A stretch of 64,000 nt of DNA from Mycobacterium sp. IS-1590 (lineage in GTDB: Bacteria; Actinomycetota; Actinomycetes; Mycobacteriales; Mycobacteriaceae): the NCBI RefSeq assembly GCF_001500025.1, contig NZ_LQIW01000003.1, positions 62,001 through 126,000 of the forward strand, in the 5' to 3' direction. Positions 35,350-45,301 of this stretch are shown piece by piece. Numbering within the stretch: the stretch's first letter is position 1; each line of letters begins with the position of its first letter. The notes under the pieces were generated by a model that saw only the letters and a program-made list of their open reading frames with translations, did no database searches and was not told where the DNA came from. The translations under genes and the position numbers were made by a program.

Positions 35350-36642
35350 GTGAGTACTGCAGAACCCCTACCGCCGGGGTTCAACCGGCGGCGCGCCCTG
35401 GCCGCACTGGCGGTCGGTGTCGTCGCGCCGGGCGTGCTGGCCGCCTGTAGCACCAGAAACGACGGGTCGCGGGCCTCGCAGGACGAGGAAACCCCCGCAG
35501 GCCCCTCGCTCAACTTCGAGCCGGCAAACGACGCGACCGACATCTCGCCGACCGAGCGCGTGGGTGTCCAGGTCGCCGACGGCTGGTTTCAGCGGATCTC
35601 GCTGACCAACCCCGAAGGCAAGGTCGTGGCCGGGGCGCTGCACCGCGACCGCACCGAGTTCACGATCACCGAACCGCTGGGCTACGGCGTGGAGTACACG
35701 TGGGAGGGCTCGGTCGTCGGCCGCGACGGCAAGGCGGTCCCCGTCGAGGGTTCGTTTTCCACGATCAACCCCAGCACCCAGGTGAGCGGCCGCTTCCAAC
35801 TCGCCGACGGTCAGGTCGTCGGCGTGGCGGCGCCGGTCATCATCCAGTTCGACGCCCCGATCAGCGACAAGGCCGCGGTCGAAAAGGCGCTCAAGGTCTC
35901 CACCGATCCGCAGGTCGAAGGAAGCTGGGCGTGGCTGCCCGACGAAGTCGGCGGCTCGCGTGTGCACTACCGCACCCGCGACTATTACCCGGCGGGCACC
36001 AAGGTGAACGTCGACGCGAAGCTCTACGGCGTGCCGTTCGGCGACGGCGCCTACGGCGCGCAGGACATCTCGCTGCACTTCGAGATCGGCCGCCGCCAGG
36101 TGGTCAAGGCCGAGGCGTCCTCGCACCGCATCCAAGTGCTCGACGCCGCGGGCGCGGTGATCATGGACTTCCCCTGCAGCTACGGCGAAGGCGACCTGGA
36201 CCGCAACGTCACCCGCAGCGGCATCCACGTCGTGACCGAGAAGTACGAGGATTTCTACATGACCAATCCCGCGGCCGGTTACGCCAACGTTCGCGAGCGG
36301 TTCGCCGTGCGGATCTCCAACAATGGCGAATTCATCCACGCCAACCCTGCCAGCCTCGGTTCGCAGGGCAATTCGAACGTCACCAACGGGTGCATCAATC
36401 TGTCGGAGTCCGATGCCCAGCAGTACTTCAACAGCGCGATCTACGGCGATCCCGTCGAGGTCACCGGCACGCGTATCCAGCTGTCCTACGCCGACGGCGA
36501 CATCTGGGACTGGGCCGTGCCGTGGGAGGAGTGGAAGTCGATGTCCGCGCTGTCGGACGCGAACGCTCCGGACATGCCGAGCACCGCGCCCGCAACGCCA
36601 TCGGGTGCACCGGAGCCGGTGAGCGGCCGTCCGGGCAGGTGA
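35350..36642 (+). CDS. ldtC: L,D-transpeptidase lipoprotein (LdtC / LprQ)
   Basis: 430 residues from GTG 35350. The N-terminus has twin Arg ([18 protein letters not shown]) before a lipobox (VLAAC), so the protein is probably a Tat- or Sec-exported lipoprotein. Two immunoglobulin-like domains (about residues 55-250) precede the YkuD catalytic domain with His330 (EFIHANPAS) and nucleophile Cys348 ([11 protein letters not shown]). It forms 3-3 cross-links in mycobacterial peptidoglycan. A Pro/Ser/Ala-rich tail closes it. Position after murB matches Rv0483. Confidence 0.95.
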   Translation: MSTAEPLPPGFNRRRALAALAVGVVAPGVLAACSTRNDGSRASQDEETPAGPSLNFEPANDATDISPTERVGVQVADGWFQRISLTNPEGKVVAGALHRDRTEFTITEPLGYGVEYTWEGSVVGRDGKAVPVEGSFSTINPSTQVSGRFQLADGQVVGVAAPVIIQFDAPISDKAAVEKALKVSTDPQVEGSWAWLPDEVGGSRVHYRTRDYYPAGTKVNVDAKLYGVPFGDGAYGAQDISLHFEIGRRQVVKAEASSHRIQVLDAAGAVIMDFPCSYGEGDLDRNVTRSGIHVVTEKYEDFYMTNPAAGYANVRERFAVRISNNGEFIHANPASLGSQGNSNVTNGCINLSESDAQQYFNSAIYGDPVEVTGTRIQLSYADGDIWDWAVPWEEWKSMSALSDANAPDMPSTAPATPSGAPEPVSGRPGR

Positions 36643-36733
36643 TCACATCGTTGGCCAAACGTGGGTTACCCGCACGCTTCGCGGCGCGCGGCGTGACACG
36701 AGCCCACACTGGGCGACGGCCAGGACGCTACTT

Positions 36734-36774
36734 TCGGTTGAACCGTGATCCGCTGGCCCCGCTGACCTGATCGC
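36734..36774. repeat. 41-bp direct repeat, copy 1 (orphan copy of the SDR gene 3' end)
   Basis: Identical to 37142-37182 except for one base. Copy 2 forms the last codons of the SDR gene (minus strand; reads DQVSGASGSRFNR). Copy 1 lies outside any gene, downstream of a small secreted-protein gene, so the insert between the copies looks like a cassette or a duplicated segment. Confidence 0.85.
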
Positions 36775-36794
36775 ACGCCCGGCGGCCGACCTGC

Positions 36795-37043
36795 CTATCG
36801 AGCGTCGGTGCTGAACAGGTACCAGCCGCCGTCGCCCGGGGCGCAGAACCAATACGGGTAGGCCCGGTCGAAGTTGGGATCGTTCCAGACGATGGGGGCG
36901 TCCGACTGGCATTCGGCCTCGGTGGGCCAGAACCACGGGTTCCCGTTGGCGTCGGTCTCCAGGTAATCAGTGGCATGGGCCGTTCCCGCTGCGCCCATCA
37001 AGCCCGCGAACGCCAGTGCAGCGGTCCCGATTGCCTTCTTCAT
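36795..37043 (-). CDS. Small secreted protein
   Basis: 82 residues with a Sec signal peptide (IGTAALAFAGLMGAAGTAHA, cleavage after AHA). The mature peptide of about 58 residues is Trp/Pro/Asp-rich with two Cys (AECQSD and WFCAPGDG), probably a disulfide. I do not recognise a function. It sits between two copies of a 41-bp repeat; the 90 nt upstream are AT-richer than average. Confidence 0.7.
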   Translation of the reverse strand: MKKAIGTAALAFAGLMGAAGTAHATDYLETDANGNPWFWPTEAECQSDAPIVWNDPNFDRAYPYWFCAPGDGGWYLFSTDAR

Positions 37044-37132
37044 GTGATCCCACCCTGTTTAGTTGGACTGAATTTGTCGATTGCAAGATAACGTCCCGCG
37101 GCCCGATAATTCGCGAACGTCAACGCGGATTT

Positions 37133-37891
37133 TCAGACGCGTCGGTTGAACCGCGATCCGCTGGCCCCGCTGACCTGATCGCGCGGCCGCACCACGATCA
37201 GGTCGAGGTCGACGTGTGACGGGCGGCCGGCGACGAAGCCGATGATCTCGGCGATGTCCTCGGCCACCAGCGGAGTGACGCCTTCGTAGACCTTGGCCGC
37301 GCGGTCCTCGTCGCCTTCGAACCGGTTCAGCGAGAAGTCGGTCTTGACCATGCCGGGCGCAACTTCGGTGAAGCGCACCGGTTTTCCGAGCAGCTCGCTG
37401 CGCAGCGTGCGGTGCAACACGCCCTGCGCGTGCTTGGCGGAGGTGTACCCGCCGCCGTTGTCGTAGATCTCCACCGCCGCGATCGACGTGACGGTCACGA
37501 TCAGCCCGTCCCCGGACGCGATCAGCTTCGGCAGCAGCGCCCGGGTGACCAGCAGCGTGCCGAGCACATTGACCTCCCACATCCAGCGCCAGTGCTCGGC
37601 GTTCGCCTCGGCGACCGGATCGAGCCCGCGCGCCCCGCCGGCGTTGTTGACCAGCACATCCACCCGGTCCACCGCGGCCGCCAACGCCGACACCGCCTCC
37701 TCGGATGTGACGTCGGCCACAATCGCGGTGCCGCCGATGTCGTCGGCCAGGGACTTGAGCGGGCCCTCGCGCCGGGCCACGCAAACCACGTGAAAGCCTT
37801 GTGCGGCAAGAGTTCTCGCGGTTGCCTCGCCGATGCCGGCACTGGCGCCGGTGACCACAGCGACACGGCCGTCGGCCTGGGGAGTCGTCAT
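37133..37891 (-). CDS. SDR family oxidoreductase (Rv0484c-like)
   Basis: 252 residues. VTGASAGIGEATARTLAAQG, NNAGGARGL, catalytic Ser in VTSIAAVEI and YxxxK in YTSAKHA are all present. The closest known type is the YdfG/serine-3-dehydrogenase-like SDR group; the substrate is unknown. The last 13 or so codons are duplicated downstream at 36734-36774. It is divergent from the ROK regulator, as I recall for Rv0484c-Rv0485. Confidence 0.88.
   Translation of the reverse strand: MTTPQADGRVAVVTGASAGIGEATARTLAAQGFHVVCVARREGPLKSLADDIGGTAIVADVTSEEAVSALAAAVDRVDVLVNNAGGARGLDPVAEANAEHWRWMWEVNVLGTLLVTRALLPKLIASGDGLIVTVTSIAAVEIYDNGGGYTSAKHAQGVLHRTLRSELLGKPVRFTEVAPGMVKTDFSLNRFEGDEDRAAKVYEGVTPLVAEDIAEIIGFVAGRPSHVDLDLIVVRPRDQVSGASGSRFNRRV
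37142..37182. repeat. 41-bp direct repeat, copy 2 (inside the SDR gene 3' end)
   Basis: Partner of 36734-36774, with one T/C difference in 41 bp. This copy is in the functional SDR gene and is presumed to be the original. Confidence 0.85.
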
Positions 37892-37934
37892 CTACCCAAC
37901 CTTAATCGGCGTGCTAAATTCACCGGGTGTTGTC

Positions 37935-37992
37935 CAGTCAGGCCTGTTCGCGGCGTGCGTGTTGTTGTTGCACGCCTCGCCGCGCCTGACTG
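37935..37992 (+). promoter_or_regulatory. Long imperfect hairpin in the leader of the ROK regulator gene
   Basis: CAGTCAGGC (37935-37943) pairs with GCCTGACTG (37984-37992). Inside it GCGGCG-TGCGTG (37950-37961) pairs with CACGC-CT-CGCCGC (37971-37983), leaving a TTGTTGTT loop and a 6-nt bulge on the left side. It lies 87 nt before the ATG at 38079 in the gap between divergent genes. It could be an mRNA leader structure or a large operator. No U-run follows, so it is not a simple terminator. Confidence 0.55.
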
Positions 37993-38078
37993 TTTCGTAG
38001 ACGACATCGCTGTCCTGCTGAATCGCCGGGTGTGGCCCCGAATCCCCCGCCGGCCGAATTCACCCCAAGGACAAGCAG

Positions 38079-39428
38079 ATGCGCACTTCCGTCACCACCA
38101 CCCTCTCCGCGAAAAGCCCAGTGCGCAGCGCGCAGCACGCCAAGCTCACGCTGTCGCCTGCGGGCGGTCGGTACTCCCAGACCCGAACGCGGATCGTCGC
38201 CCCGTCGCTCAAGGTCGCCGACGCGGCCGCCGCCTCGGTGTTCAGCGCCGCCCGCCTGCGCGGCCCCATCGCCCGTGATGTCATCGCCCAGGTCACCGGC
38301 CTGAGCATCGCGACGGTCAACCGTCAGGTCACCGCGCTGCTGGAGGCCGGCGTGCTGCGGGAACGCGCCGACCTCGCGGTCTCCGGGGCCATCGGCAGGC
38401 CCCGGGTGCCCGTCGAGTTGAACCACGAGCCGTACCTCACGCTCGGCGTCCACATCGGCGCGAAGACCACCAGCATCGTCGCCACCGACCTCTTCGGCCG
38501 CACGCTCGACGTGGTGGAGACACCGACCCCGCGGGGCTCGCAGGCCGCGGCGCTGACGTCGCTTGCCGACAGCGCCCGCCGCTACCTCAGCCGCTGGCAT
38601 CGCCGACGCCCCCTGTGGGTCGGTGTGGCGGCCGGCGGCGTCGTCGACAGTACGACGGGCTACCTGGACCACCCGCGGCTCGGATGGTCGGACGCGCCCG
38701 TCGGGCCCGTGCTCGCCGAGACGATCGGGCTTCCGGTGTCGGTCGCCTCCCATGTCGACGCGATGGCGGGCGCCGAACTCCTGTTGGGGGTGCGCAGGCA
38801 ACCGTCGCCCGCATGGCCCGAAACGCGTCTGGCCCCCGCGGGAACGAGCCTGTACGTCTACGCCCGCGAGACCGTCGGCTATGCGCTGTCCATCGACGGG
38901 CGCGTGCACTCCCCGGCCAGCGGTCCGGGCACCATCGCCGCGCTGCCGGTACAGTCCGAATTGCTCGGTGGCACCGGCCAATTGGAGTCGACCGTCAGTG
39001 ACGAGGCGGTGCTGATCGCCGCTCGTAAGGCGCGCATCATCGCCCTTGACGGACCGGGTTCGACGATGCAGGCGCTGCTCAAGACCGCGCGCCAGGGCAG
39101 TCAACCGGCACGGGAACTGCTGGCCGAGCGCGCCCGGGTGCTGGGTGAGGCCGTCGCGCTGCTGCGCGACATGCTCAACCCCGACGATCTCATCGTCGGT
39201 GGTCAAGCGTTCACCGAATATCCCGAGGGCATGGCCACCGTGGAGGCCGCGTTCGCGCGGCGATCGGTGATGCCCGCTCGCGAGATCCGACTCACGGTGT
39301 TCGGCAACCGCGTTCAGGAGGCCGGCGCCGGGGTGGTGTCACTGGGCGGGTTGTATGCCGACCCGATCGGTGCCATGCGGCGTGCGCAACCGCGCGTGCC
39401 CGAAGTCAGGCCCGAGGTCCCTGCGTGA
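38079..39428 (+). CDS. ROK family transcriptional regulator (Rv0485-like)
   Basis: 449 residues. A winged-helix DNA-binding domain (about residues 45-110, ARDVIAQVTGLSIATVNRQV) is followed by a ROK sugar-kinase-like fold (GVAAGGVVDSTTGYLDHP). The ATP-binding DxGxT motif is replaced (GVHIGAKTTS) and the zinc-binding CxCGxxGC cluster is missing, so it is a regulator and not a kinase. The M. tuberculosis orthologue Rv0485 is, as I recall, linked to control of pe/ppe genes. ATG 38079. Confidence 0.87.
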   Translation: MRTSVTTTLSAKSPVRSAQHAKLTLSPAGGRYSQTRTRIVAPSLKVADAAAASVFSAARLRGPIARDVIAQVTGLSIATVNRQVTALLEAGVLRERADLAVSGAIGRPRVPVELNHEPYLTLGVHIGAKTTSIVATDLFGRTLDVVETPTPRGSQAAALTSLADSARRYLSRWHRRRPLWVGVAAGGVVDSTTGYLDHPRLGWSDAPVGPVLAETIGLPVSVASHVDAMAGAELLLGVRRQPSPAWPETRLAPAGTSLYVYARETVGYALSIDGRVHSPASGPGTIAALPVQSELLGGTGQLESTVSDEAVLIAARKARIIALDGPGSTMQALLKTARQGSQPARELLAERARVLGEAVALLRDMLNPDDLIVGGQAFTEYPEGMATVEAAFARRSVMPAREIRLTVFGNRVQEAGAGVVSLGGLYADPIGAMRRAQPRVPEVRPEVPA

Positions 39429-39464
39429 CGGGTCGCTTCGAGCCGACGGTGTAGACATGTCTGT

Positions 39465-40787
39465 GTGCGCCTAGCAACGGACCCGTCCCGTTCTGATGCC
39501 GCCGGACTTCCGGTCCCCAGGCGCGTCGCCGTGCTGTCGGTGCACACGTCGCCGTTGGCCCAGCCCGGCACCGGCGACGCGGGCGGGATGAACGTCTACG
39601 TGCTCCAGAGCGCCCTGCAGATGGCTCGCCGCGGCGTCGAAGTGGAGATCTTCACGCGTGCGACCTCCTCGGGCGACCAGCCGACCGTGCGGGTCGCTCC
39701 CGGTGTGCTGGTGCGCAACGTGGTCGCGGGCCCGTTCGAAGGCCTCGACAAGTACGACCTGCCCACCCAGCTGTGCGCGTTCACCGCGGGGGTGCTGCGC
39801 GCGGAGGCCACGCACGAGCCGGGCTACTACGACATCGTCCATTCGCACTATTGGCTGTCCGGTCAGGTCGGCTGGCTCGCCCGCGACCGCTGGGCGGTGC
39901 CGCTCGTGCACACCGCGCACACGCTGGCCGCGGTCAAGAACGCCGCGCTGGCCGAGGGTGACTCACCGGAACCGCCGCTGCGCGCGGTCGGGGAGCAGCA
40001 GGTCGTCGATGAGGCTGACCGGTTGATCGTCAACACCGAACACGAAGCGCGGCAACTAGTTTCGGTGCACAACGCCGATCCGAAGAGGATCGACGTGGTG
40101 CATCCCGGCGTCGACCTCGAGACGTTCTCGCCCGGGGACCGAAACGCCGCGCGGGCCGCGCTGGGGCTCGACCTCGACGAGCAGGTGGTCGCGTTCGTCG
40201 GGCGCATCCAGCCGCTGAAGGCGCCCGACGTCGCATTGCGCGCCGCCGCCAAACTGCCCGGCGTTCGCGTGCTGGTGGCCGGCGGCCCATCCGGCAGCGG
40301 ATTACAGGCCCCCGACGGCCTGGTTCGGCTGGCCGCCGATCTGGGTATCTCGGACCGGGTGACGTTCCTGCCGCCCCAGTCGCGCGAACAGCTGGTCAAC
40401 GTGTACCGGGCCGCCGACCTGGTGGCCGTGCCCAGCTACTCGGAGTCGTTCGGCCTGGTCGCGGTCGAAGCCCAGGCGTGTGGAACGCCGGTGGTGGCCG
40501 CCGCGGTCGGCGGGTTGCCGGTCGCGGTGCGCGACGGAGTCACCGGGACACTGGTCGACGGCCACGACGACGGCGACTGGGCGCACGCCGTCGGGGATCT
40601 GCTGAACCGTGCCGACACTCTGAGGCCCGCGGCGGCGGCCCACGCGGCGACGTTCTCGTGGGAGCACACGGTCGACGCGCTGCTGGCCAGCTACGGGCGC
40701 GCGATCGCCGACTTTCGGGCCCGTCATCAGCCCGTCGCACGCCGCACCGGCCGACGGTTCGCGCGGCGGCGGGGGGTGCGGGCGTGA
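39465..40787 (+). CDS. mshA: D-inositol-3-phosphate glycosyltransferase (mycothiol synthesis)
   Basis: 440 residues from GTG 39465. GT4 fold: [19 protein letters not shown] at the donor-site loop, [30 protein letters not shown] for UDP-GlcNAc and the [20 protein letters not shown]-x7-E motif. It joins UDP-GlcNAc to 1L-myo-inositol-1-phosphate, the first step of mycothiol synthesis. The stop overlaps the YbjN-domain gene start (GTGA). Confidence 0.96.
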   Translation: MRLATDPSRSDAAGLPVPRRVAVLSVHTSPLAQPGTGDAGGMNVYVLQSALQMARRGVEVEIFTRATSSGDQPTVRVAPGVLVRNVVAGPFEGLDKYDLPTQLCAFTAGVLRAEATHEPGYYDIVHSHYWLSGQVGWLARDRWAVPLVHTAHTLAAVKNAALAEGDSPEPPLRAVGEQQVVDEADRLIVNTEHEARQLVSVHNADPKRIDVVHPGVDLETFSPGDRNAARAALGLDLDEQVVAFVGRIQPLKAPDVALRAAAKLPGVRVLVAGGPSGSGLQAPDGLVRLAADLGISDRVTFLPPQSREQLVNVYRAADLVAVPSYSESFGLVAVEAQACGTPVVAAAVGGLPVAVRDGVTGTLVDGHDDGDWAHAVGDLLNRADTLRPAAAAHAATFSWEHTVDALLASYGRAIADFRARHQPVARRTGRRFARRRGVRA

Positions 40788-41293
40788 GCTCGAACGCGGC
40801 GACGGTCATCGAGGCGGCGTGCAAGGAGAACGGCCTGGTCTGCACGTATCACGACGGCGCACACGGCGGGTTGTCCGGCATCATCGTCGAACTGCCCGGC
40901 GAGCGCCGCCTCAAGACCAACACGATCCTGTCGATCGGCGAGCACTCGGTGCGCATCGAGGCGTTCGTCTGCCGCAAACCCGACGAGAACCACGAGGGCG
41001 TCTACCGGTTCCTGCTCAAGCGCAACCGCCGCCTCTACGGGGTGGCGTACACGCTCGACAACGTCGGTGACATCTATCTCGTTGGTCGGATGGCACTGGA
41101 ATCGGTGACTTCCGACGAGGTCGACCGGATCCTCGGCCAGGTGCTCGAAGCCGTCGACAACGACTTCAACACGTTGTTGGAGTTGGGATTTCGCTCGTCG
41201 ATCCAGAAAGAGTGGGAGTGGCGGGTGTCGCGCGGCGAGTCGTTGAAGAACCTGCAGGCATTCGCCCACCTCATCGACGACGAGGACGACTGA
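40784..41293 (+). CDS. YbjN-domain protein (Rv0487-like)
   Basis: 169 residues from GTG 40784. The YbjN/type III secretion chaperone-like fold is indicated by [20 protein letters not shown] and the conserved [19 protein letters not shown]. It is soluble with an acidic C-terminus (HLIDDEDD). The function is unknown; in mycobacteria it is always coupled to mshA. A terminator-like hairpin follows. Confidence 0.82.
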   Translation: MSSNAATVIEAACKENGLVCTYHDGAHGGLSGIIVELPGERRLKTNTILSIGEHSVRIEAFVCRKPDENHEGVYRFLLKRNRRLYGVAYTLDNVGDIYLVGRMALESVTSDEVDRILGQVLEAVDNDFNTLLELGFRSSIQKEWEWRVSRGESLKNLQAFAHLIDDEDD

Positions 41294-41297
41294 CCCT

Positions 41298-41326
41298 CGC
41301 CCAAACCTGCGTTCGGGCGGGTTTTT
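41298..41326 (+). terminator. Possible intrinsic terminator after the mshA operon
   Basis: CGCCC at 41298-41302 pairs with GGGCG at 41315-41319 around a 12-nt loop, followed by GG and a run of five T. Stem is short, so confidence is moderate. It fits between the mshA/YbjN operon and gpmA. Confidence 0.5.
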
Positions 41327-41400
41327 CCGGCCGGATACCGCCATTTCGTCGGTCTCGGTGCGGGGCGTGGGCGATCGGTCAGCCGTGAGAGGATTCCACC

Positions 41401-42162
41401 ATGTCTGATTCCCGGGGTGACTGCACGCTGATCCTGCTCCGCCACGGCGAGAGTGAATGGAACGAGAAGAATCTGTTCACCGGCTGGGTCGACGTCGACC
41501 TCACCGAGAAGGGCCGCGCCGAGGCGGTGCGCGCCGGCGAACTGATCAAGGAACTCGATCGCCGGCCCGACGTCCTCTACACCTCGCTGTTGCGCCGCGC
41601 GATCACGACCGCCAACCTGGCCCTGGACAAGGCCGACCGGCACTGGATCCCGGTGCACCGCGACTGGCGGCTCAACGAGCGCCACTACGGCGCGCTGCAG
41701 GGCCTGAACAAGGCCGAGACCAAGGAGAAGTACGGCGACGAGCAGTTCATGGCGTGGCGGCGCAGCTACGACACCCCGCCGCCGCCGATCGAGGCGGGCA
41801 GCACCTACAGCCAGGACGGCGACCCGCGCTACGCCGACGTGCCCGGTGGTCCGCCGCGCACCGAATGCCTCAAGGACGTCGTCGAACGGTTCGTGCCGTA
41901 CTACACCTCGACGATCGAACCCGACCTGCGGGCGGGCAAGACCGTGCTGATCGCAGCGCACGGCAACTCGCTGCGCGCACTGGTCAAGCATCTCGACGGC
42001 ATGTCCGACGAGGACATCGTCGGCCTCAACATCCCGACCGGCATCCCGCTGCGCTACGACCTGGACTCCGATCTGAAGCCGACGGTCATCGGCGGCACCT
42101 ACCTGGATCCCGAGGCCGCCGCCGCCGGCGCGGCAGCGGTCGCCTCGCAGGGCGCCAAGTAG
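41401..42162 (+). CDS. gpmA: 2,3-bisphosphoglycerate-dependent phosphoglycerate mutase
   Basis: 253 residues. [18 protein letters not shown] carries the phosphorylated His15; [16 protein letters not shown] and [16 protein letters not shown] hold the other active-site residues. It interconverts 3- and 2-phosphoglycerate in glycolysis. The M. tuberculosis equivalent (gpm1) also lies before senX3. Length and motifs are standard. Confidence 0.97.
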   Translation: MSDSRGDCTLILLRHGESEWNEKNLFTGWVDVDLTEKGRAEAVRAGELIKELDRRPDVLYTSLLRRAITTANLALDKADRHWIPVHRDWRLNERHYGALQGLNKAETKEKYGDEQFMAWRRSYDTPPPPIEAGSTYSQDGDPRYADVPGGPPRTECLKDVVERFVPYYTSTIEPDLRAGKTVLIAAHGNSLRALVKHLDGMSDEDIVGLNIPTGIPLRYDLDSDLKPTVIGGTYLDPEAAAAGAAAVASQGAK

Positions 42163-42189
42163 TCCGTCAACCGTCCCAAGCGAACGGAC

Positions 42190-42291
42190 GGTGAACAGCG
42201 GGGGTCGGGCGCCCGAATTTCGGTGTTTCGGTGTGTGAGTTGTCCCGTTTTGGCCGCACGCTGCTGGGATGACGTTCACCGGGTGCGTACG
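42190..42291 (+). promoter_or_regulatory. senX3 upstream region with candidate RegX3 elements
   Basis: GGTGAAC (42190-42196) and its inverted counterpart GTTCACC (42274-42280) lie in the 137-nt gap before senX3. GTTCACC-type heptamers are the core of RegX3/PhoB-family boxes, and senX3-regX3 is known to be autoregulated. The paired second heptamers are degenerate here, so the exact boxes are uncertain. Confidence 0.4.
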
Positions 42292-42299
42292 ATTTCGGC

Positions 42300-43484
42300 G
42301 TGAGTGTCGTTTGGGCACTGCTGCTGGCAGCGGTGGTCGCACTGCTCGCTCTGGCGGCCGGTGTCGCGCTCGGGGCGCGCTCGGGCCCCCGTCTCACGGA
42401 TCGCAGGCGACGTCGCGCCACCGTCCAGACCGGGATCACCGTCTCGCAGATGCTCTCCCACATCGCGACGCGGGCGCCCACGGGAATCGTGGTGGTCGAC
42501 CACTTCCGTGACGTCGTGTACGCCAACGACCGGGCCCGCGAGCTGGGACTGGTCCGCGACCGGCTGCTCGACGAGCGGGCCTGGCGGGCCGCCGAGCGCA
42601 CACTTTCCACCGGCGAGCCCGGCGATGTCGACCTCACGGCACACAAGCAGGCCAACCCCGGCCGATCCGGCCTGTCGGTGCGCGGACACGTTCAGCTGCT
42701 CACCGACCAGGACCGCCGCTTCGCCGTCGTCTACGTCGACGACCACTCCGAATACGCCCGCATGGAAGCCACCCGCAGGGACTTCGTGGCCAACGTCAGC
42801 CACGAGCTCAAGACGCCGGTCGGGGCGATGGGGCTGCTGGCCGAGGCGCTGCTCGCATCGGCCGACGACCCCGATACCGTGCGCCGATTCGCCGAGAAGA
42901 TGGTCGCCGAGTCCAACCGGCTGGCCAACATGATCGGCGAGCTGATCGAGCTGTCGCGGTTGCAGGGCGCCGAGCGCCTGCCCGACCTCACGGCCGTCGA
43001 CGTCGACACCGTGGTGTCCGAGGCGCTGTCGCGTCACAAGGTGCCCGCCGACAACGCAGACATCAAGATCACCACCGATGCGCCGACCGGGTTCCGCGCC
43101 CTGGGCGACCAGGCGTTGCTGGTCACCGCCATAGCGAACCTCGTCTCCAACGCGATCGCCTACTCACCGCACGGTTCCTCGGTGTCGATCAGCCGCAGGC
43201 GGCGCGGGAACGACATCGAGATCGCCGTCACCGACCGCGGCATCGGCATCGCCCGCGAGGACCAGGAGCGGGTTTTCGAGCGATTCTTCCGCGTCGACAA
43301 GGCGCGGTCCCGGGCCACCGGCGGCACCGGGCTCGGGTTGGCCATCGTCAAACACGTGGCGGCCAACCACAACGGAACCATCCGGCTGTGGAGTCAGCCG
43401 GGAACGGGATCGACTTTCACCCTGTCGATTCCGGCCTATCCCGATCACGAATCGGACGAACGAGAGGACCAGCGAAACCAATGA
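42300..43484 (+). CDS. senX3: Sensor histidine kinase SenX3 (phosphate sensing)
   Basis: 394 residues from GTG 42300. One N-terminal membrane segment ([19 protein letters not shown]), a PAS-like domain (about residues 50-150, [17 protein letters not shown]), and a HisKA domain with phospho-acceptor His168 ([10 protein letters not shown]). The ATPase domain has [11 protein letters not shown] (N box), DRGIGI (G1) and [12 protein letters not shown] (G2). It partners RegX3 in the phosphate starvation response. The regX3 ATG overlaps its TGA directly. Confidence 0.96.
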   Translation: MSVVWALLLAAVVALLALAAGVALGARSGPRLTDRRRRRATVQTGITVSQMLSHIATRAPTGIVVVDHFRDVVYANDRARELGLVRDRLLDERAWRAAERTLSTGEPGDVDLTAHKQANPGRSGLSVRGHVQLLTDQDRRFAVVYVDDHSEYARMEATRRDFVANVSHELKTPVGAMGLLAEALLASADDPDTVRRFAEKMVAESNRLANMIGELIELSRLQGAERLPDLTAVDVDTVVSEALSRHKVPADNADIKITTDAPTGFRALGDQALLVTAIANLVSNAIAYSPHGSSVSISRRRRGNDIEIAVTDRGIGIAREDQERVFERFFRVDKARSRATGGTGLGLAIVKHVAANHNGTIRLWSQPGTGSTFTLSIPAYPDHESDEREDQRNQ

Positions 43485-44167
43485 CCAGTGTGCTGATCGT
43501 GGAGGACGAGGAGTCCTTGGCCGATCCCCTGGCCTTTCTTCTTCGCAAAGAGGGCTTCGAGGCCACCGTCGTCACCGACGGGCCCGCCGCCTTGGCCGAG
43601 TTCGAGCGCTCCGGCGCGGACATCGTGCTGCTCGACCTGATGCTGCCCGGCATGAGCGGTACGGATGTGTGCCGCCAATTACGTTCGCGCTCAAGCGTTC
43701 CGGTGATCATGGTGACCGCTCGCGACAGCGAGATCGACAAAGTCGTCGGGCTCGAACTCGGTGCCGACGACTACGTCACCAAGCCGTACTCGGCCCGCGA
43801 GCTGATCGCACGTATCCGTGCGGTGCTGCGGCGCGGCGCCGAGAACGACGACACCGGTATCGGCGACGGCGTGCTCGAGGCCGGGCCGGTCCGGATGGAC
43901 GTTGAACGCCATGTGGTTTCGGTGAACGGGCAACCGGTCACGATGCCGCTCAAGGAGTTCGACCTGCTCGAGTACCTGATGCGCAACAGCGGCCGGGTGC
44001 TGACCCGCGGTCAGCTCATCGACCGCGTGTGGGGCGCCGACTACGTCGGCGACACCAAAACCCTTGACGTCCACGTGAAGCGGCTGCGGTCCAAGATCGA
44101 GGCCGATCCGGCCAACCCCGTGCATCTGGTCACCGTCCGCGGCCTGGGCTACAAACTCGAGGGCTAG
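43481..44167 (+). CDS. regX3: Response regulator RegX3
   Basis: 228 residues from ATG 43481. The receiver domain has the acidic pair EDEE, phospho-acceptor Asp52 (VLLDLMLPG) and Lys in [11 protein letters not shown]. The C-terminal OmpR/PhoB winged helix ends with [13 protein letters not shown] and [11 protein letters not shown]. Directly coupled to senX3 without the repeat-filled spacer I recall in M. tuberculosis. Confidence 0.97.
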   Translation: MTSVLIVEDEESLADPLAFLLRKEGFEATVVTDGPAALAEFERSGADIVLLDLMLPGMSGTDVCRQLRSRSSVPVIMVTARDSEIDKVVGLELGADDYVTKPYSARELIARIRAVLRRGAENDDTGIGDGVLEAGPVRMDVERHVVSVNGQPVTMPLKEFDLLEYLMRNSGRVLTRGQLIDRVWGADYVGDTKTLDVHVKRLRSKIEADPANPVHLVTVRGLGYKLEG

Positions 44168-44201
44168 TTCGCGACGGGAGTCACTTTCGTGAGCGCCGGG
44201 A

Positions 44202-44495
44202 TCATCCCGTGGTGCCGCCCATGATCTCGAGGACGTCGAACGTGTTGACACCGGCGGTGACCGACGGGTCGCGCTCGGCGATCGCGAGCACCTCGGCGCG
44301 ATCGCCTGCGCGCAGCACGCCCATTCCCCACACGCCTTCGGGATCGGCGACCGGCCCGTAGACGACGACGCGGCCCTCGGCGAGCAGTTGCTCCCAGTAC
44401 TCCTGATGCGCCGCCATCGCCTCGTGTTCGGCGGGTGTCATGGTCTGGGCGAAATCCGCCCGCGGCGGGATGAGCCGGAACAGAAAGAGCTTCAT
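44202..44495 (-). CDS. YCII-related protein
   Basis: 97 residues from ATG 44495, overlapping the stop of the upstream Cys-rich gene. The dimeric alpha-beta barrel signature is visible: [38 protein letters not shown] and a final [16 protein letters not shown]. The His/Asp pair is typical of YciI-like enzymes, but no reaction can be assigned. It forms a two-gene minus-strand unit. Confidence 0.8.
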   Translation of the reverse strand: MKLFLFRLIPPRADFAQTMTPAEHEAMAAHQEYWEQLLAEGRVVVYGPVADPEGVWGMGVLRAGDRAEVLAIAERDPSVTAGVNTFDVLEIMGGTTG

Positions 44496-45289
44496 CCGGC
44501 CAGGCGGGTCGCGGGGTGCACCGCGATGAGCCCTAAGCCGCTGCGCCGCTTGCACATCGCGGCGAGCTCCGCGTACGCCTTCTCGCCGAGCAGTTCGGTC
44601 AGTTCGGGGCCGTAGGACTCCCACACCTGCCTGCTACCGACGTGCGCGTTGGGATCGCCGGTGCAGTACCAGTGCAGGTCGGCGCCACCTTCGCCCCAGC
44701 CGCGACGGTCGTACTCGGTGATCCACGTCTTGAGGATCTCGGTCCCGTCGGGCCGCTCCACCCACTCCTGTGTGCGGCGGATCGGCAGCTGCCAGCACAC
44801 GTCGGGTTTCATGGTCAGCGGTTCGACGCCGAGCTTGAGCGCCTTGCTGTGCAATGCACATCCGATGCCGCCGGCGAAACCGGGCCGGTTCAGGAAGATG
44901 CAGGCGCCCTTGTACTTCCGGGTGCGCAGGTTGGGCTTGTCGTCGTACTCGTCCATCTCGAGGTAGCCCTTTTTGCCGAGCCCCTTCTCGCGGAACTGCC
45001 AGTCCTCGGCGGTCAGCGTTTTCACCGCGTCGTCGAGGCGCGCGATGTCGTCGTCGTCGGACATGAACGCGCCGTGCGAACAACACCCGTCGTCCGGGCG
45101 TCCCTCCACCGTGCCCTTGCACGCCGGGGTACCGAACACGCACGTCCACCGCGAAAGCAACCACGTCAGATCGGCCGCGATCAAGTGCTCGGGATTGTCA
45201 GGGTCGTAGAACTCGACCCACTCACGGGCGAAATCGAGTTCGACCTCTCCACGGTGCGGTGCAGTCACAATTGCCAACGGTAGACCCAT
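44492..45289 (-). CDS. Cys-rich conserved protein (Rv0495c-like)
   Basis: 265 residues with clustered cysteines ([45 protein letters not shown]), a spacing suggestive of a bound zinc or Fe-S centre as in YkgJ/DUF3109-type proteins. The ATG at 45289 lacks a clear ribosome site; a GTG at 45267 is an alternative start. It is divergent from ppx1 by 12 nt, so the promoters overlap. Function unknown; possibly redox linked. Confidence 0.75.
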   Translation of the reverse strand: MGLPLAIVTAPHRGEVELDFAREWVEFYDPDNPEHLIAADLTWLLSRWTCVFGTPACKGTVEGRPDDGCCSHGAFMSDDDDIARLDDAVKTLTAEDWQFREKGLGKKGYLEMDEYDDKPNLRTRKYKGACIFLNRPGFAGGIGCALHSKALKLGVEPLTMKPDVCWQLPIRRTQEWVERPDGTEILKTWITEYDRRGWGEGGADLHWYCTGDPNAHVGSRQVWESYGPELTELLGEKAYAELAAMCKRRSGLGLIAVHPATRLAG

Positions 45290-45301
45290 TAAGTTGGACG
45301 A

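Noticed and set aside
36702..36714. GCCCA-CAC-TGGGC hairpin after ldtC as terminator
   Set aside because: Only five base pairs and no T run; too weak to annotate.
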